From the NCBI GenBank assembly GCA_028571685.1, contig CM053141.1, positions 54,992,333-55,056,332 on the forward strand: a stretch of 64,000 nucleotides of DNA. Direction: 5' to 3'. The translations under genes and the position numbers were made by a program. Numbering within the stretch: position 1 is the stretch's first letter; each line of letters begins with the position of its first letter. Of this stretch, positions 54,172 to 64,000 are shown one piece after another. The notes under the pieces were generated by a model that saw only the letters and a program-made list of their open reading frames with translations, was not told the DNA's origin and searched no databases. Source of the DNA: Heterohyrax brucei. Its lineage: Eukaryota > Chordata > Mammalia > Hyracoidea > Procaviidae.

Positions 54172-54954
54172 ACCATCCAACAGTCCTGACGATGGTGCTA
54201 CCAGATTGAAACAGCCAGTGATTGATATTGCATGGTTTTCTTTTTTAATACCAGTGTTTTATAATGTAATAGGTAAACTAGTTTGATGTTTCATTTTAAG
54301 AGAAACTGCAGGTCAGTTTGGAATGACAAAATTTGGGGTGATGCAAGGGAAGAAAGGGCAAAAGACTTATTTTATATGGGGTGGGCAGGGGTGGGGTACA
54401 GCAGGTATCTTTAAGTTGGCTGGTCCAGAGTTTACATTTTAAAATACACTGTGTCCAAAACATAAAATCCTTCCATGCACAACAAGTCTTAGAGCAAAAC
54501 AGTAACACTTTCTCAGATTTTTTTGGAAGGGAAATGCAATTTTTAAAATAATATTTTTAAACAGCAATAAAGAAGTATCCAGTATAGGTACGTAATTGGC
54601 TTGTTGTTGACAAGAGGGAAAAAAAGCCACAGGTCTTCAATTTATGCTGCTCAGCCAAAGTAGCCCCAGAGGTTACTTTGAAGTGCTATTTTCATTATAA
54701 CTTGCCTTTGGTTCCTCTCACCCCACTGCTGCCCCTTCAGAGTCCCAGTGTTGCTCTGATGTAATTGTTAAAACATGCTGGAATAACTGATCAGACCTTA
54801 GAGCATGCCTCCTGCTGAGGAGGGGTGGGTAGGGGTGGGTAGTTAGGGACCAAGGCACAAAACTTAACCTGTTTACTGATGGCTCAGCCTCTTTAGGATA
54901 CTAACTGGCTGGCCGGTAAGGGTCTGGTGGCTCTTTGAAAGAGAAGGGATTTTC

Positions 54955-55302
54955 TTTATTTTTTATTTTTTTTTATGATTGAATGAAAATGTACATTCCC
55001 ATATAAATTTGCATACTGACCTATATGCAGCTTCCACTGCTCTCCCTGCACAGTGACAGCACACTCTTCCTCTCTGCTCCATACATGTCTTATCTTCCCA
55101 ACAGTCTCCTATCTTCTCCTCTCCACCCAATCCCCTTCTTCCAGCATGAGGTCAACTAGATGACCTCTTATAGATACCTAGAACCATAAAGTGCCCCCAC
55201 AATATGGTCACTCTGTGTCACCAAGTCCAATCCATTGCTGTCCGAAAAGTTGACCTTCATTATGATTTATGGACAGGGGCAGCGTCAGGGCCAGCGGGAG
55301 AA
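54955..55302 (-). mobile_element. L1 LINE 3' UTR end, antisense, in the ITGA2 3' UTR
   Basis: Reverse complement of the end of the L1 at 6330-6665: a T-run, gaaaatgtacattcccatat, acagtgacagcacactcttc, agctccatacatgtct-like blocks, then ggggcagcgtcagggcc. Same L1 family, opposite orientation. Confidence 0.8.
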
Positions 55303-55340
55303 GGGATTCTTTCAGACATCCTGTCTTCTTGCTTATAGAC

Positions 55341-55535
55341 TTGCTGTCCAACGTTCAGTTGATTCCAATCAGTGGCTAGTCCCTGTGTGTCTGAGTACAG
55401 CTGTGCTCCATAGAGCTTTCAATGGCTGCTTTTTCAAAAGGTCACAAGATAAATTTTGCTAGATGCCTCTGCGTGTTTGAGCTGCCAGTGTGTTGGTTAG
55501 TAGTTCAGCACTTAACCAACTGGACCACATAGAGA
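55341..55535 (-). mobile_element. AfroSINE, long subtype, in the ITGA2 3' UTR
   Basis: The + strand reads ttcagttgattccaatcagt, gctccatagagctttcaatg and tcagcacttaaccaactgga. Confidence 0.75.
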
Positions 55536-55538
55536 CAA

Positions 55539-55747
55539 CCTGCTGTTGTTTTTGTGTGCCATCCAATTGATTTCCGCTCTTGGTGGCCCTGTATGACAGA
55601 GTAGAACAGCGTCATAAAGTTTCCTAGTCTGCAGTCTTTACAGAAGCCCGTTGTCTGGTCTTTTCTCCCATGGAGCCACTGGTGGGTTCAGACTGCTGGC
55701 CTTCAGTTAGCAGCCAAGTGCATTAACCATTGCACCACCAGGGCTCC
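55539..55747 (-). mobile_element. AfroSINE, in the ITGA2 3' UTR
   Basis: The + strand starts with the antisense RTE-like tail (tgctgttgtttttgtgtgcc), then gcagtctttacagaagcccg and ccattgcaccaccagggctc. Confidence 0.85.
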
Positions 55748-56394
55748 TAGCTGTCCCTGCCTCTGTGTTCTAGAAGCCAGCTGAAGCATGCCTTTTTCTC
55801 CAGTGGTCCAGAGTTATCCACTTCCTTTACCCCTCATCCCGAACTCCCACTGCCTCAGGCTAGTTTCTCTCAGCCAGATAGTAGAGGGCAAGTGTCAGCT
55901 ATTTAATTTACAAATTCCATGAACTTTGTAACCCCCTTAACTTTATGGACGTATTTTCATTCATTGCTAAATAAATAAAAATGAAAGTTTAAGTAAGTTC
56001 CTGGTAGTTGGAGTTTCAGGCGGTTTAAACAAGGTAAAGTAAAAGCCATCTCAAGAATTTGCAAGAAGCTAGTATGAGACCTTGGGAACGACCAAAACGT
56101 CGGGTGCATCCTCTATGTTTGTCTGTTTCCAGAGCAGTCAAAGTTCCAGAAGACTGAATTTCATCTGGCCAAGCTTGTTCAAAAGGTAGACTCCTAGTCC
56201 CCATCTGCTGTGCTTTTCTTACATAGTCATCTTGGGACGAGGTCCAGCCATCTACATTTTAAGAAGCACCGCAGGCATTCTGATATAAATGGGCCCACAC
56301 TTTGAGGGCCACCACCATTTCTCCTTGCTCTGTTTCTGAAATGACTCATTTTCTAGGAGAGATTGGTAGGACAAGAGCACAGAGAAGGGCAGTA

Positions 56395-56540
56395 GAAATT
56401 ATTTCATGTCAGACATGACACATCAAAAGCTTTGGACAAATCACTTGACCTCTATAAATTTCAGTGTCCCCACTTATAAAATGGGAATATTGGATTGGAG
56501 TTCAGTAGTGATGCTTTTAGCTTTAAAGGTCTATGATCTG
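56395..56540 (+). mobile_element. MIR SINE in the ITGA2 3' UTR
   Basis: Shows tggacaaatcacttgacctc, tcagtgtccccacttataaa and atgggaatattgg, then aaaggtctatgatct, in the MIR order. Confidence 0.6.
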
Positions 56541-56926
56541 GGTTTCTTATAAAACAGACAATCCTCCAAGAATTTGACTTTGAGAAGAAGCCAGAGGAAA
56601 ACACATTGGTTTGCCCATATGGGTCTGGCTTTGTGTGCTGTCTTAGCCTGGCCTTTGTACTGGCAGCCCAGTAGCTATCTGGATGGTTTAGTGACTGATT
56701 CTGTACTTGACAACCCAAAGCAAACAAACATGAGAGAGAAATAGCCATAAAATGTCGGGGATTTCTAACAAAAATGGCACTATATTCTTCTTAGGTGTGC
56801 CAGAACCCAATTCTTACAACAGCTGTGTAGCTTATTGACCACTGTTTGATTCCAACCAAAACTGTATTTAAAAAAAATAATAAAAAGTGGAGGAGAAACT
56901 GATCATTAAGTTGATAAAGAGTACTC

Positions 56927-56932
56927 AATAAA
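56927..56932 (+). promoter_or_regulatory. Candidate polyadenylation signal AATAAA
   Basis: Canonical hexamer about 2.75 kb after the ITGA2 stop, followed by a T-rich stretch within 70 bases. It is one of several candidates; only transcript ends could decide between them. Confidence 0.35.
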
Positions 56933-57174
56933 CCATGTAACTACTCTGTATATATACATATTGGTTCTTCAATGTGAATTATAGCATGCTGTTCCTTTTT
57001 ACTCTGCCTCATCTTCCCTTGGCAAGCATTACACTGAGGTCAAACCCACCCGGCAAGCTCTGGAGACTTGGCAAGTCTTGGCTGAGGTTATCTGTCTAGA
57101 CTGCTTTGTTTCCATGAAGTAGCAGGATTACTAAAATCTGAAAAATGAACCACTTGTCCCTGCACGATGTATCA

Positions 57175-57412
57175 CACTAGGGCAGGCTTTCTCAACTTTG
57201 GCACTGTTGGCATGCTGAACTCGTGATTTTTTCTTAGGGTGAGGGACTGTCCTGTGTCCTGCAGGATGTTGAACAGCATCCCTAGTCCACCCAGTAGTGC
57301 TCCTACATTTCTCAGTTGTGACGATTGATAGTATCTCCAGACATTGCCAAATTCCCTGTGAGAGGCAATGTCACCCCTGGCTGAGGACCACTGCCCTATG
57401 AGAAAGTGGCCT
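57175..57412. mobile_element. Small hAT-type DNA element (MER5B/MER20-like)
   Basis: Shows caggctttctcaactttggc and ctgaggaccactgccc as short inverted ends, with gcaggatgttgaacagcatc and tctccagacattgccaaatt inside, a pattern common in old mammalian hAT elements. Exact family not certain. Confidence 0.55.
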
Positions 57413-58368
57413 GAATAGGTGGTTTCTGTTACCAGATCACAGTTTTGAGGCAGACACTCCTGTAAGGAGTATTCTTCAGCACTTTTAAGATAAGGTGAAT
57501 AGTCATTTAAGAAATTAAAAGAAAAAAATAAAATGTATTTAACCTAAGTTATAATGTAATTCTTATTCAGATATACCTTTAAGGATACTTTATCCTTTAA
57601 GGTTTCAAGGATGCCATGTTAAAATTTCCATTTCATAAATGGTACATGGACAAGGTCTATGGAATATAATTGAAACTGAGTTGCTTTGTGCACGGAGGCT
57701 GTGAAAACTTTGTGAAACAGTAACAATGATGAAAGTACATGGAGATTTTAAATTGCTCATGACTCAGTAACAGAGCTTAATAACAGAGTGAGAACCCCTA
57801 ACTGGAAAGAAATCATTTCTATAGTGGCAGTGTTGTTTTTACAAATAGTAAAAGTTATTTATTAACTGTGAAGCATAAAAAAGCCCAATATATGAAAATC
57901 TTTTCAGACATTATTAACAAAAGGTAGGATTCCAAGTATTTCAGTTTGCACACTCAAAATAACTGTAAACATAACATTTTTAGAAGTATGCTCTTCATGT
58001 ATTTTAAAGTATATCCATTTTAATCAACTTCAAAGGCTAATTTAAGTGTTTAGAAAAAACTACACATGGAGGTAAAATTTGAAATAAATGAAAAGGCTAA
58101 CTACTTTGAATCTTAAAGGATGAAAATGTAGCCAATAGGTAAATATAAAAAGGTAATTTCAGATGTACCTGATTTATTTTGACAAGTAAAGTCAAAATAT
58201 AAATGTATATATTGCACAACTAAGTTGGAATTGTATATATGTTAAAAAAGAAATTGGGATTTTTTCTTCATACATAATGCATAAATTTTTGTTAAGATAT
58301 AAATATGTTAGCTGGTTTAGATGAAGTGCTTTTGCCTTTTCATTCTACCAAAAATATAAAAATGAATA
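57413..58368. other. Downstream of ITGA2, nothing recognised
   Basis: AT-rich. It may still be 3' UTR if a late poly(A) site is used. No gene feature found on either strand. Confidence 0.4.
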
Positions 58369-58848
58369 TGTCATAGATTAAATTGTGTCCCCTAAAAAAT
58401 GTGTGTAGCCGTTTGCTGAAGCCATGATTCCTCGTTTTGTGTGATGTTCCAATATGCTGTAAATCCTGCCTCTATGATGTTAATGAGGGAGAATGGGTGG
58501 TAGCCGTGTTGGTAATGTGGGGCTCAAGCTTTGATTATATTGTGCCTTGAGGCAATTTCTTAGGATATAAAGGAAAGAGAAACAAGTAGGGAATTCATAC
58601 TACCAGAAAGCAGTGCTGGGAGCAGATCATGTCCTTTGGAAAGTTCCTGGTGCCTGAGAAGCTCCCATTCCAGGGAAAGACTGACATAAAGCACCTTCCT
58701 CCAGAGCCAACAAAGAAAGCCTTCTCCCTGGAATTGATGCCTTGAATTTGGACTTTGAGCCTGCTTTTCTGTGAGAAAATAAATTTCTCTTTGTTAAAGC
58801 CATTCTCTTGTGGCATTTCTCTTAGACTGGTACCAGATGAGTAAGACA
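58369..58848 (+). mobile_element. Solo MaLR-like LTR
   Basis: 480 bp, TGTCATAGATTA...AGTAAGACA, with a polyadenylation-like aataaatttctctttgtt near the end. Flanking 5-mers gaata and gaatg agree at 4 of 5. Confidence 0.85.
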
Positions 58849-59136
58849 GAATGTATGCATGTTTGTACATCCAGTTGCACAATTCCTTTGTGTTTCTGAG
58901 AAACAAAAATCAAATTGGAGTAATAGTCAACATAAACTCATCTCATGTTCAAGTATGAAAATAAAAGTTATTTAATTGTAAATTATTTATGAACCAATGT
59001 TTTCATATCACATTACTAAATATCATTAAAATGGTTTTTAAAGTGATTTAGTTTGGGTCTTGATTTTACATATGTAAGTATATGAAATTTGCCACCAAGT
59101 CGATTCTGACACAGCTGACCCCGTGTATATATACAG

Positions 59137-59437
59137 TTGTCCCTTGGCATACGATGGGGATTGGTTCCAGAACCCCCCTATGAATACCAAAATCTGAAGA
59201 TGCTAAGTCCCTTATATGACAGTATTTGCATAATTAAACCTATATACATCCTCCTGTATACTTTAAATCATCTCTAGATTACTTGCAATACCTAACACAA
59301 TATAAATGCTATGTAATAGTCATTACACTGTATTATTTAGGCAATGACAAGAAGTGAATTTTTTTATACGTTTTTGATTCATGATTTGTTGAATCCACGA
59401 TGGAGAACCCAAGGACATGGAGGGGTGACTTTACCAA
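59137..59437. mobile_element. MER2/Tigger-type DNA element
   Basis: Shows acagttgtcccttggcatac, gattggttccagaacccccc, ctttaaatcatctctagatt, acttgcaatacctaacacaa and at the end gaatccacgatggagaaccc. The ends are roughly inverted, as in the Tigger-related MER2 group. A scrap of antisense AfroSINE precedes it (59090-59130). Confidence 0.7.
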
Positions 59438-59484
59438 CATACACTATATTTATCCCATGTGCTTAGTTTGTATTCTAGAGATAC

Positions 59485-59973
59485 TGTCATGGATTGACTT
59501 GTGTTCCTCAAAAAATGTGTGTGGCGGTTTGACTGGGCCATGATTCCTGGTGTTATGTGATGTTCCTCCCTGTTGTAAATCCTGCCTCTACAATGTTCAT
59601 AAGGGAGGACGGGCAGCAGTTGTGTTGGTGGGGCAGGACTCAGTGTTAGACTCTACTGTACCTTGAGGCAGTGTCTTGAGATATAAAGGAAAGAAGCTAG
59701 CAGAGAGATGTGGGGACTCTTAGCATCAAGAAAGCATCACTGAGAGCAGAGCTTTAGACCTGAGGTTCCTGCACCGAGATGCTCTCAGACCAAAGAACGA
59801 CTGATGTAACTCAAGGACCTTCCTCCAGATCCAGCAGAGAGAGTGCATTCTCCTTGAGGCAGCATCCCGAACTCGGACTTCTAGCCTACAGGACAGTGTG
59901 AAAATAAGCTTCTCTTTGTTAAAGCCATCCACTCATGGTATTTCTGTTAGAGCAGCACCAGACGACTACGGCA
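59485..59973 (+). mobile_element. Solo MaLR-like LTR
   Basis: 489 bp, TGTCATGGATTG...CTACGGCA, with exact 5-bp target duplications gatac (59480-59484 and 59974-59978). Same family as 58369-58848. Confidence 0.9.
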
Positions 59974-60020
59974 GATACATTTAAGAAGAGTGAGCTTGTA
60001 ACCAGTCATAAGCATCTAGT

Positions 60021-60209
60021 AACAACAACAAAAAAAAAAAACAAAAAAAATCAAACCCACAGCTATCAAGTTGATTCTGACTCCTAGTGACCCTATAGAT
60101 CAGAGTAGAACTGCCCCATAGAGTTTCAAAGGAGCACCTGGCGGATTCAAACTGCCAACTCTTTGGATGGCAGACATAGCACTTACCTACTATACCACCA
60201 GGGTTTCCC
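60021..60209 (-). mobile_element. AfroSINE
   Basis: The + strand has an A-rich start, then ttctgactcctagtgaccct, agcacctggcggattcaaac and ctataccaccagggtttccc. Confidence 0.88.
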
Positions 60210-60299
60210 ATAGGTATCTAATCTCTTAGATTTCAGCAGTGACCCCCAAGGGCATTTTGAAGGAGCTTTCAACTGCCCTCAAAGTTTACAGTGTTGGTA

Positions 60300-60436
60300 T
60301 AAACCCCTGCTACTCAAATGTGGTCCACAGACAGGCCTTGCTGCATCAGCAGGGAGACTCAGAAAATGCACATCTCAAGTGCCATCTTGCAGCTATTGAA
60401 TCTGAACTGTATATTTAGCAATTTTCCCAGAAGATT
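60300..60436 (-). mobile_element. MER5A-type hAT DNA element, partial
   Basis: The + strand has gctactcaaatgtggtccac, tgctgcatcagcagggagac and ctattgaatctgaactgtat, the MER5A pattern in antisense. An AfroSINE follows it. Confidence 0.6.
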
Positions 60437-60449
60437 CATATCACATTAA

Positions 60450-60603
60450 CCTACAGCTATGGAGTTGCTTCGAACTCATAGCAACCCTATAGGCCAGATT
60501 AGAATCATCTCATAGAGTTTCCAAGGAGCACCTGGTAGATTCAAAATGCCAGCCTTTTAATCAGCAGTCAGATCACTTAACCACTACCTTACCAGGGTTT
60601 CCT
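60450..60603 (-). mobile_element. AfroSINE
   Basis: The + strand reads gctatggagttgcttcgaac, gtttccaaggagcacctggt and accactaccttaccagggtt. The target duplication is cata[t/c]cacattaa at 60437-60449 and 60604-60616. Confidence 0.92.
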
Positions 60604-60616
60604 CATACCACATTAA

Positions 60617-61454
60617 AGAAGCACAACTTACCTTTTGAAATAAAACAAATGCTTTGAATATAGAGGAAAGAAAAAAAAAAAAAGCCAAACTGCTGCAAGA
60701 ATACAAAATCAGTCATGTTCTTTTTTCCTCCCTTCATTAAACAGGAGGGATTAAGCATTTTCCGTTTAAGGATTGAGAATCAGGAAGGAATGTGCTGAAA
60801 CAGCAGATGGGCCATCACTATACAGGTGGTACACTTTCTGCAAAGCACGGGAGGTAAGTCCTGCCCTTAAACACCACAAGGAGCAATCATCGACCACGCA
60901 TCCACCAGGTGATCTTGCACCTGCCTTCACAACTGTGCTGAACCATTCCCTGAGGGCAGGTTAGTGTGTCGCCACCACTGCGTAAGTGCCTTTGTTTATA
61001 TCAAGAGAGAACTGTAAGAAAAGGGTCATGAATTTCCCTCAACACACCACAGAACTGTTACGGAAACACTGCTAGACTTCTATTAAAGCTACAATAAAGC
61101 CACCGTTTCGTCCCATACAAATAATTAGAAGATAATTGTATATTTACTTGTTTTAAAAAAAGCAGTTCATTTTATTCCGAATCACCTTTTAAAAATTACA
61201 AACAGCATTTTTAAAACTAAGATGTCAAAGACTGCAAATCATCTTACACAAAACCAGAACCTAGTTTTCATTTAAGGACCACTCTGATTTAAAGAAGATG
61301 GCTATTGAACTGAACATTTTTGTTGTATGCAGAATGAAACACTGAAAACTGAAGCCATTTGGTCTTACTAGAGCCCTTATTACGACCCTCACTCTACCAC
61401 CTTGTGCTGCATACTCTACCTACCTGCATCATACCAACCATTCCCTCCTGAGAC
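60617..61454. other. Intergenic, nothing recognised
   Basis: No repeat that I can name and no coding match; the open frame at 60773-60964 is short and isolated. Confidence 0.4.
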
Positions 61455-61982
61455 GTGATGGTTAAGACTGCATCGCTGGACTGTGACCCTCAACCTTTTG
61501 GTGGCTATATAAAGCGGCAGGGACAGGGCCCGTGGCAGCTCACACCCCCCTGAGCCCTCATTCCCTCACCTCTGCCGCCTACTTCCTTCTGCTCCTGTTG
61601 CCAGCAGCACGCCCGCCCCCCGGCTTTTTCACAGCTGGTTCTGGGGGCTTGAACTCGCAGCTCTTGGTCATCCGCCCTCACAGCCTGTGAGTCAGAGCCC
61701 CTTTCCCTGACCTGCCCACCCGGGGCTCGCCAGCCCCTGCAGCTCAGGACTTCAGCAGAAATCTTGCAGTCTTCACCTGCCGTCTTGGGATTCACTGACT
61801 TTGGACAGACCTGTGGACCTTGGCTTGACCAGCTCCCGTAGCTGAATGAGGCTTGTACTCTCATAGAGGACTTGGAACTTTTCATCTTCTGCAATTGTGT
61901 GAACCGTTTATATTAAATCTTTCTCTGTACGTATTACATGTGTTACTAGTCTCGTTTCCCGAGAGAACCAAGCCTAAAGTAG
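61455..61982 (+). mobile_element. ERVL-type LTR (MLT2-like)
   Basis: Opens gtgatggttaagactgcatc and closes tcgtttcccgagagaaccaa, matching the ends seen in MLT2-type LTRs. It carries a TATA-like ggctatataaagcggcag at about 61504, a GC-rich middle and a ttaaatctttctctgtacgt poly(A)-like part. The 129-codon minus frame here is a product of high GC. Confidence 0.5.
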
Positions 61983-62753
61983 AGGTTGTCTACTCACCAG
62001 ATACTCAGTAACCACTGAAGATGTCAGGGTGGGAGTCAACAAGGAAGTGGAAAAGAGCAGTTGCAACAGCCACTGGTCTAAGCAGATACTTGTCCTCATC
62101 CGTAAGTCCTACCACTATACGTCAGGTGTGTTTCATTTGGGAGGCAAAATACCACAATCAGCACTGCTGTCCATTCATTAGTGTATAGTATTGTTGCAGG
62201 AAAAAGGGAAGTTCAGCCCGCAAAGCAGAAAACACCTCAAACACCACTTTGTTTAAAGAGGAAGGGGCCTTACTGCCAGGGGCGCCGCGGCCAGACGCAG
62301 GTCCCAAATGGCTGCACACCCCTTCCTGTTAGGAAAACATCCCTTTTATACATTTTCTCAAGAAAGCAGACAAATTCCCATGCAGCTTTCTAACTGGCAT
62401 TAGCAGGGGTACCCATCGTCACACTGCTTGTCTATTGGCACCAACAAACTTACAGAGGCAACGATAAGCAGTCGGTGTTAAGTTCCAAGGAAGACATTCC
62501 GCTTCCCTCAGAAGCAGGGCTTTATCTCAAGAAATGCTGCGAGGACAGGGGGAGCTGTCCTTGAGCTGGTACAGGGAGAGAAGCATCTGGGCTTCTGGGA
62601 ATCTTAAAGCGAAATCTTAAGTTTTCTCCTCTCTCACTATGAGCTCACATACCTATCTAGGCACTAGGGACGGTGCAGAGACCGAGTCTCCCACCTCCTC
62701 AACTGTACAGTCTGGTGACTATAAATGAGACAAGGAAATACAGTACATCAAGT
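61983..62753. other. Intergenic, nothing recognised
   Basis: No repeat that I can name; a mildly GC-richer stretch at 62200-62330 includes ggcgccgcgg but no gene signal. Confidence 0.4.
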
Positions 62754-62925
62754 AAAAACAAAAACACCACACCTGTTACCATCGGCTTGATTCTGCCTCA
62801 TAAGGACCCTATAAGACAGAGAAGAATGGCCCCATAAGGTTTCCAATTGAGTGCCTGGTAAATTTCTAACTGCTAACCTTTTGATTAGCAGCCAGAATTC
62901 TTAACTGCTACACCAACAGGATTTC
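62754..62925 (-). mobile_element. AfroSINE
   Basis: The + strand reads cggcttgattctgcctcata, ggtttccaattgagtgcctg and ccttttgattagcagccaga. The target duplication is cagtacatca[a/g]gt at 62741-62753 and 62926-62938. Confidence 0.9.
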
Positions 62926-63000
62926 CAGTACATCAGGTTGTGAGCGGTAAATGCCACAAGAAAGCACAAAGCCAGGGAAAGTGACAGTACTAGTTTGCCT

Positions 63001-63072
63001 GTACATGTAGTTCAGTGGTACAGCACATGGTTGGCATGTATGTGGCCGCGGGATCGACCCCCAACACCGCCA
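63001..63072 (+). pseudogene. tRNA-Ala-like pseudogene (anticodon GGC)
   Basis: A 72-nt segment that aligns with tRNA-Ala over its whole length. It has an A-box-like tagttcagtggtacagc, anticodon stem-loop catgg/ttggcat/gtatg with GGC in the anticodon place, a B-box-like ggatcgacccc, and a final caccgcca. The 5' acceptor strand does not pair with the 3' strand, so it is probably dead or a retroposed copy. An AfroSINE starts 16 bp later. Confidence 0.55.
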
Positions 63073-63087
63073 TGGACACTTTCTTTG

Positions 63088-63334
63088 AAAGAACTCTGGT
63101 GCTATAAATGGTTAAAGCACTTGGCTCACCAAAATGAGTCAGATCCCACTCAACGGCACTTTGCTGGCTCACCAAAAGGTTCAGTGTCAACCCAGCAGCT
63201 ATTCTGCAGGGGAAAGTTGTGGCAGTTTGCCTTTGTAAAGATTTACAGCCTTGGAAACTCTATGGAACAGTTCTACCCTGTCCTATGAGATTGTGAGGAG
63301 TCGGAATCAACTCAACAGCAGTGGGTGGGTTTTA
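63088..63334 (+). mobile_element. AfroSINE, extended variant
   Basis: Shows gaactctggtgctataaatg, ggctcaccaaaaggttcagt, gtggcagtttgcctttgtaa, ccttggaaactctatggaac and gtcggaatcaactcaacagc. The middle is longer than in the common form. Confidence 0.78.
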
Positions 63335-64000
63335 AACAGAGCAGTCAGAGAGAGGCTACACAGGGATCCCTTACAATATAAAGTGAAGCCACAGACTAAT
63401 AGGCCACTGGTAGGAAAACGATTCCAGATGGGTAGGTAAAGTCCTAAGGCATGAATAAACCTACCACATACCAGCCAGAGCAAAGCAGTGAGCTTGGGGC
63501 AAGAGGAAGATAAGAGGGCAGGCAGATTTATCATGTTGGGTCTCAATGGCCATGGTAATGACTTTGAAGCTCTAAGATGTGATTACCTATTGGAAGGTTC
63601 TCAGCAGGAGGATGAAATGATTTAACTTTTTTAAGGTCTGTGTGCGGACAAAGGAGCAGGGAGAAGGGAAGGGCAAGACTATAACCAAGCAGACCACCAC
63701 AGTAGGCCATGAGAAATAGAGTGATTGGGATCAGGGAAGAAGCACTAGAGGGAAAGCGGCTGGATTCTGGATGCTTGCAGGACTCTGTTTTTGAACTCTT
63801 CTGTAGCTTTACTGAGGGATCTGAGAGCAAGATTCAAACTACCAGCTTTGCAACGATTATTTCTTACAACATATTGCTAATATACTGTGACTCCAAACAT
63901 CATACCCAAATGACAAAAAAAAAAAAAAATCCAAATGTTTGTCTTCTGCCTCTTTTATTCAAAGATGAAATTCTGTTGGCTTTGCTACCAGTTCAAAATT
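63335..64000. other. Intergenic, nothing recognised
   Basis: Contains a 15-base A-run near 63916-63930. No gene or named repeat seen up to the window edge. Confidence 0.4.

Larger units (their letters stand above)
54172..56950 (+). other. ITGA2: ITGA2 3' UTR (end uncertain)
   Basis: This follows the stop directly with no sign of splicing. The known gene has a multi-kilobase 3' UTR, so most of this is probably transcribed. The end is not certain. An AATAAA lies at 56927-56932, and earlier (around 55970) and later (around 58950) AATAAA-like sites are also possible. The UTR contains an antisense block of L1 and two AfroSINEs (54955-55747) and a MIR (about 56395-56540); the rest looks single-copy. 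Confidence 0.5.

Noticed and set aside
61505-61894. 129-codon minus-strand open frame
   Set aside because: It lies in the GC-rich part of an LTR-like repeat, has low complexity and no recognisable domain; high GC removes stops by chance.
54172-64000. MOCS2 coding exons, expected on the minus strand downstream of ITGA2 in other mammals
   Set aside because: I looked for the C-terminal coding exon on the minus strand and saw none. The neighbour may start beyond the window because of repeat insertions; this is from memory of gene order and not shown here.

Overview
This window is vertebrate nuclear DNA from a placental mammal. It carries the 3' two thirds of one gene on the + strand, ITGA2 (integrin alpha-2, the collagen-binding subunit of integrin alpha2-beta1), and about 9.8 kb after its stop codon. 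I placed 21 coding exons between 257 and 54171. All have AG/GT borders and their phases join without a break into 815 codons plus TGA. If the gene keeps the usual 30-exon layout, these are exons 10-30. The signal peptide, first propeller blades and most of the inserted vWA/I domain lie to the left of the window. Present here are the rest of the beta-propeller with three Ca2+-binding loops, the leg domains (thigh and calf), the transmembrane helix and the GFFKR cytoplasmic tail.

The repeats point to an Afrotherian, most likely a paenungulate such as an elephant. There are about 28 copies or fragments of an AfroSINE-type tRNA-derived SINE, several copies of an RTE-type LINE whose 3' tail resembles that of the SINEs, an L1 lineage with a characteristic 3' UTR, and a family of about 455-490 bp MaLR-like LTRs with TG...CA ends and 5-bp target duplications. 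Older repeats shared by all placentals (MIR, L2, MER5A, a MER2/Tigger element, old L1) are also there. The species call is inference.

Layout: 1-10039 holds exons 10-15 with an L1 3' end and a row of three AfroSINEs. 10040-21794 is two long introns around exon 16, filled with RTE, L1 and SINE sequence. 21795-27462 is a compact block of seven exons (17-23). 27463-40534 holds exons 24-27, a nested MaLR-like element, a 127-bp copy of the exon 24 acceptor region and a GC-rich E-box minisatellite. 40535-50824 is a 10.3 kb intron with old L1 flanked by inverted arms and two head-to-head RTE copies. 50825-54171 holds exons 28-30. 54172 onward is 3' UTR of uncertain length, containing an antisense L1/SINE block, then intergenic DNA with LTRs, SINEs, a MER2-like element, an ERVL-type LTR and a tRNA-Ala-like sequence. 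I saw no second protein-coding gene.

The observations most worth checking are the near-perfect 127-bp duplication of the exon 24 splice acceptor (which could also be an assembly artefact), the roughly 30-copy CACGTG minisatellite, the L1 insertion flanked by 61-bp duplications inside an older tandem repeat, the inverted RTE pair, and the LTR-in-LTR nest. I found no evidence of an undescribed multi-gene system.
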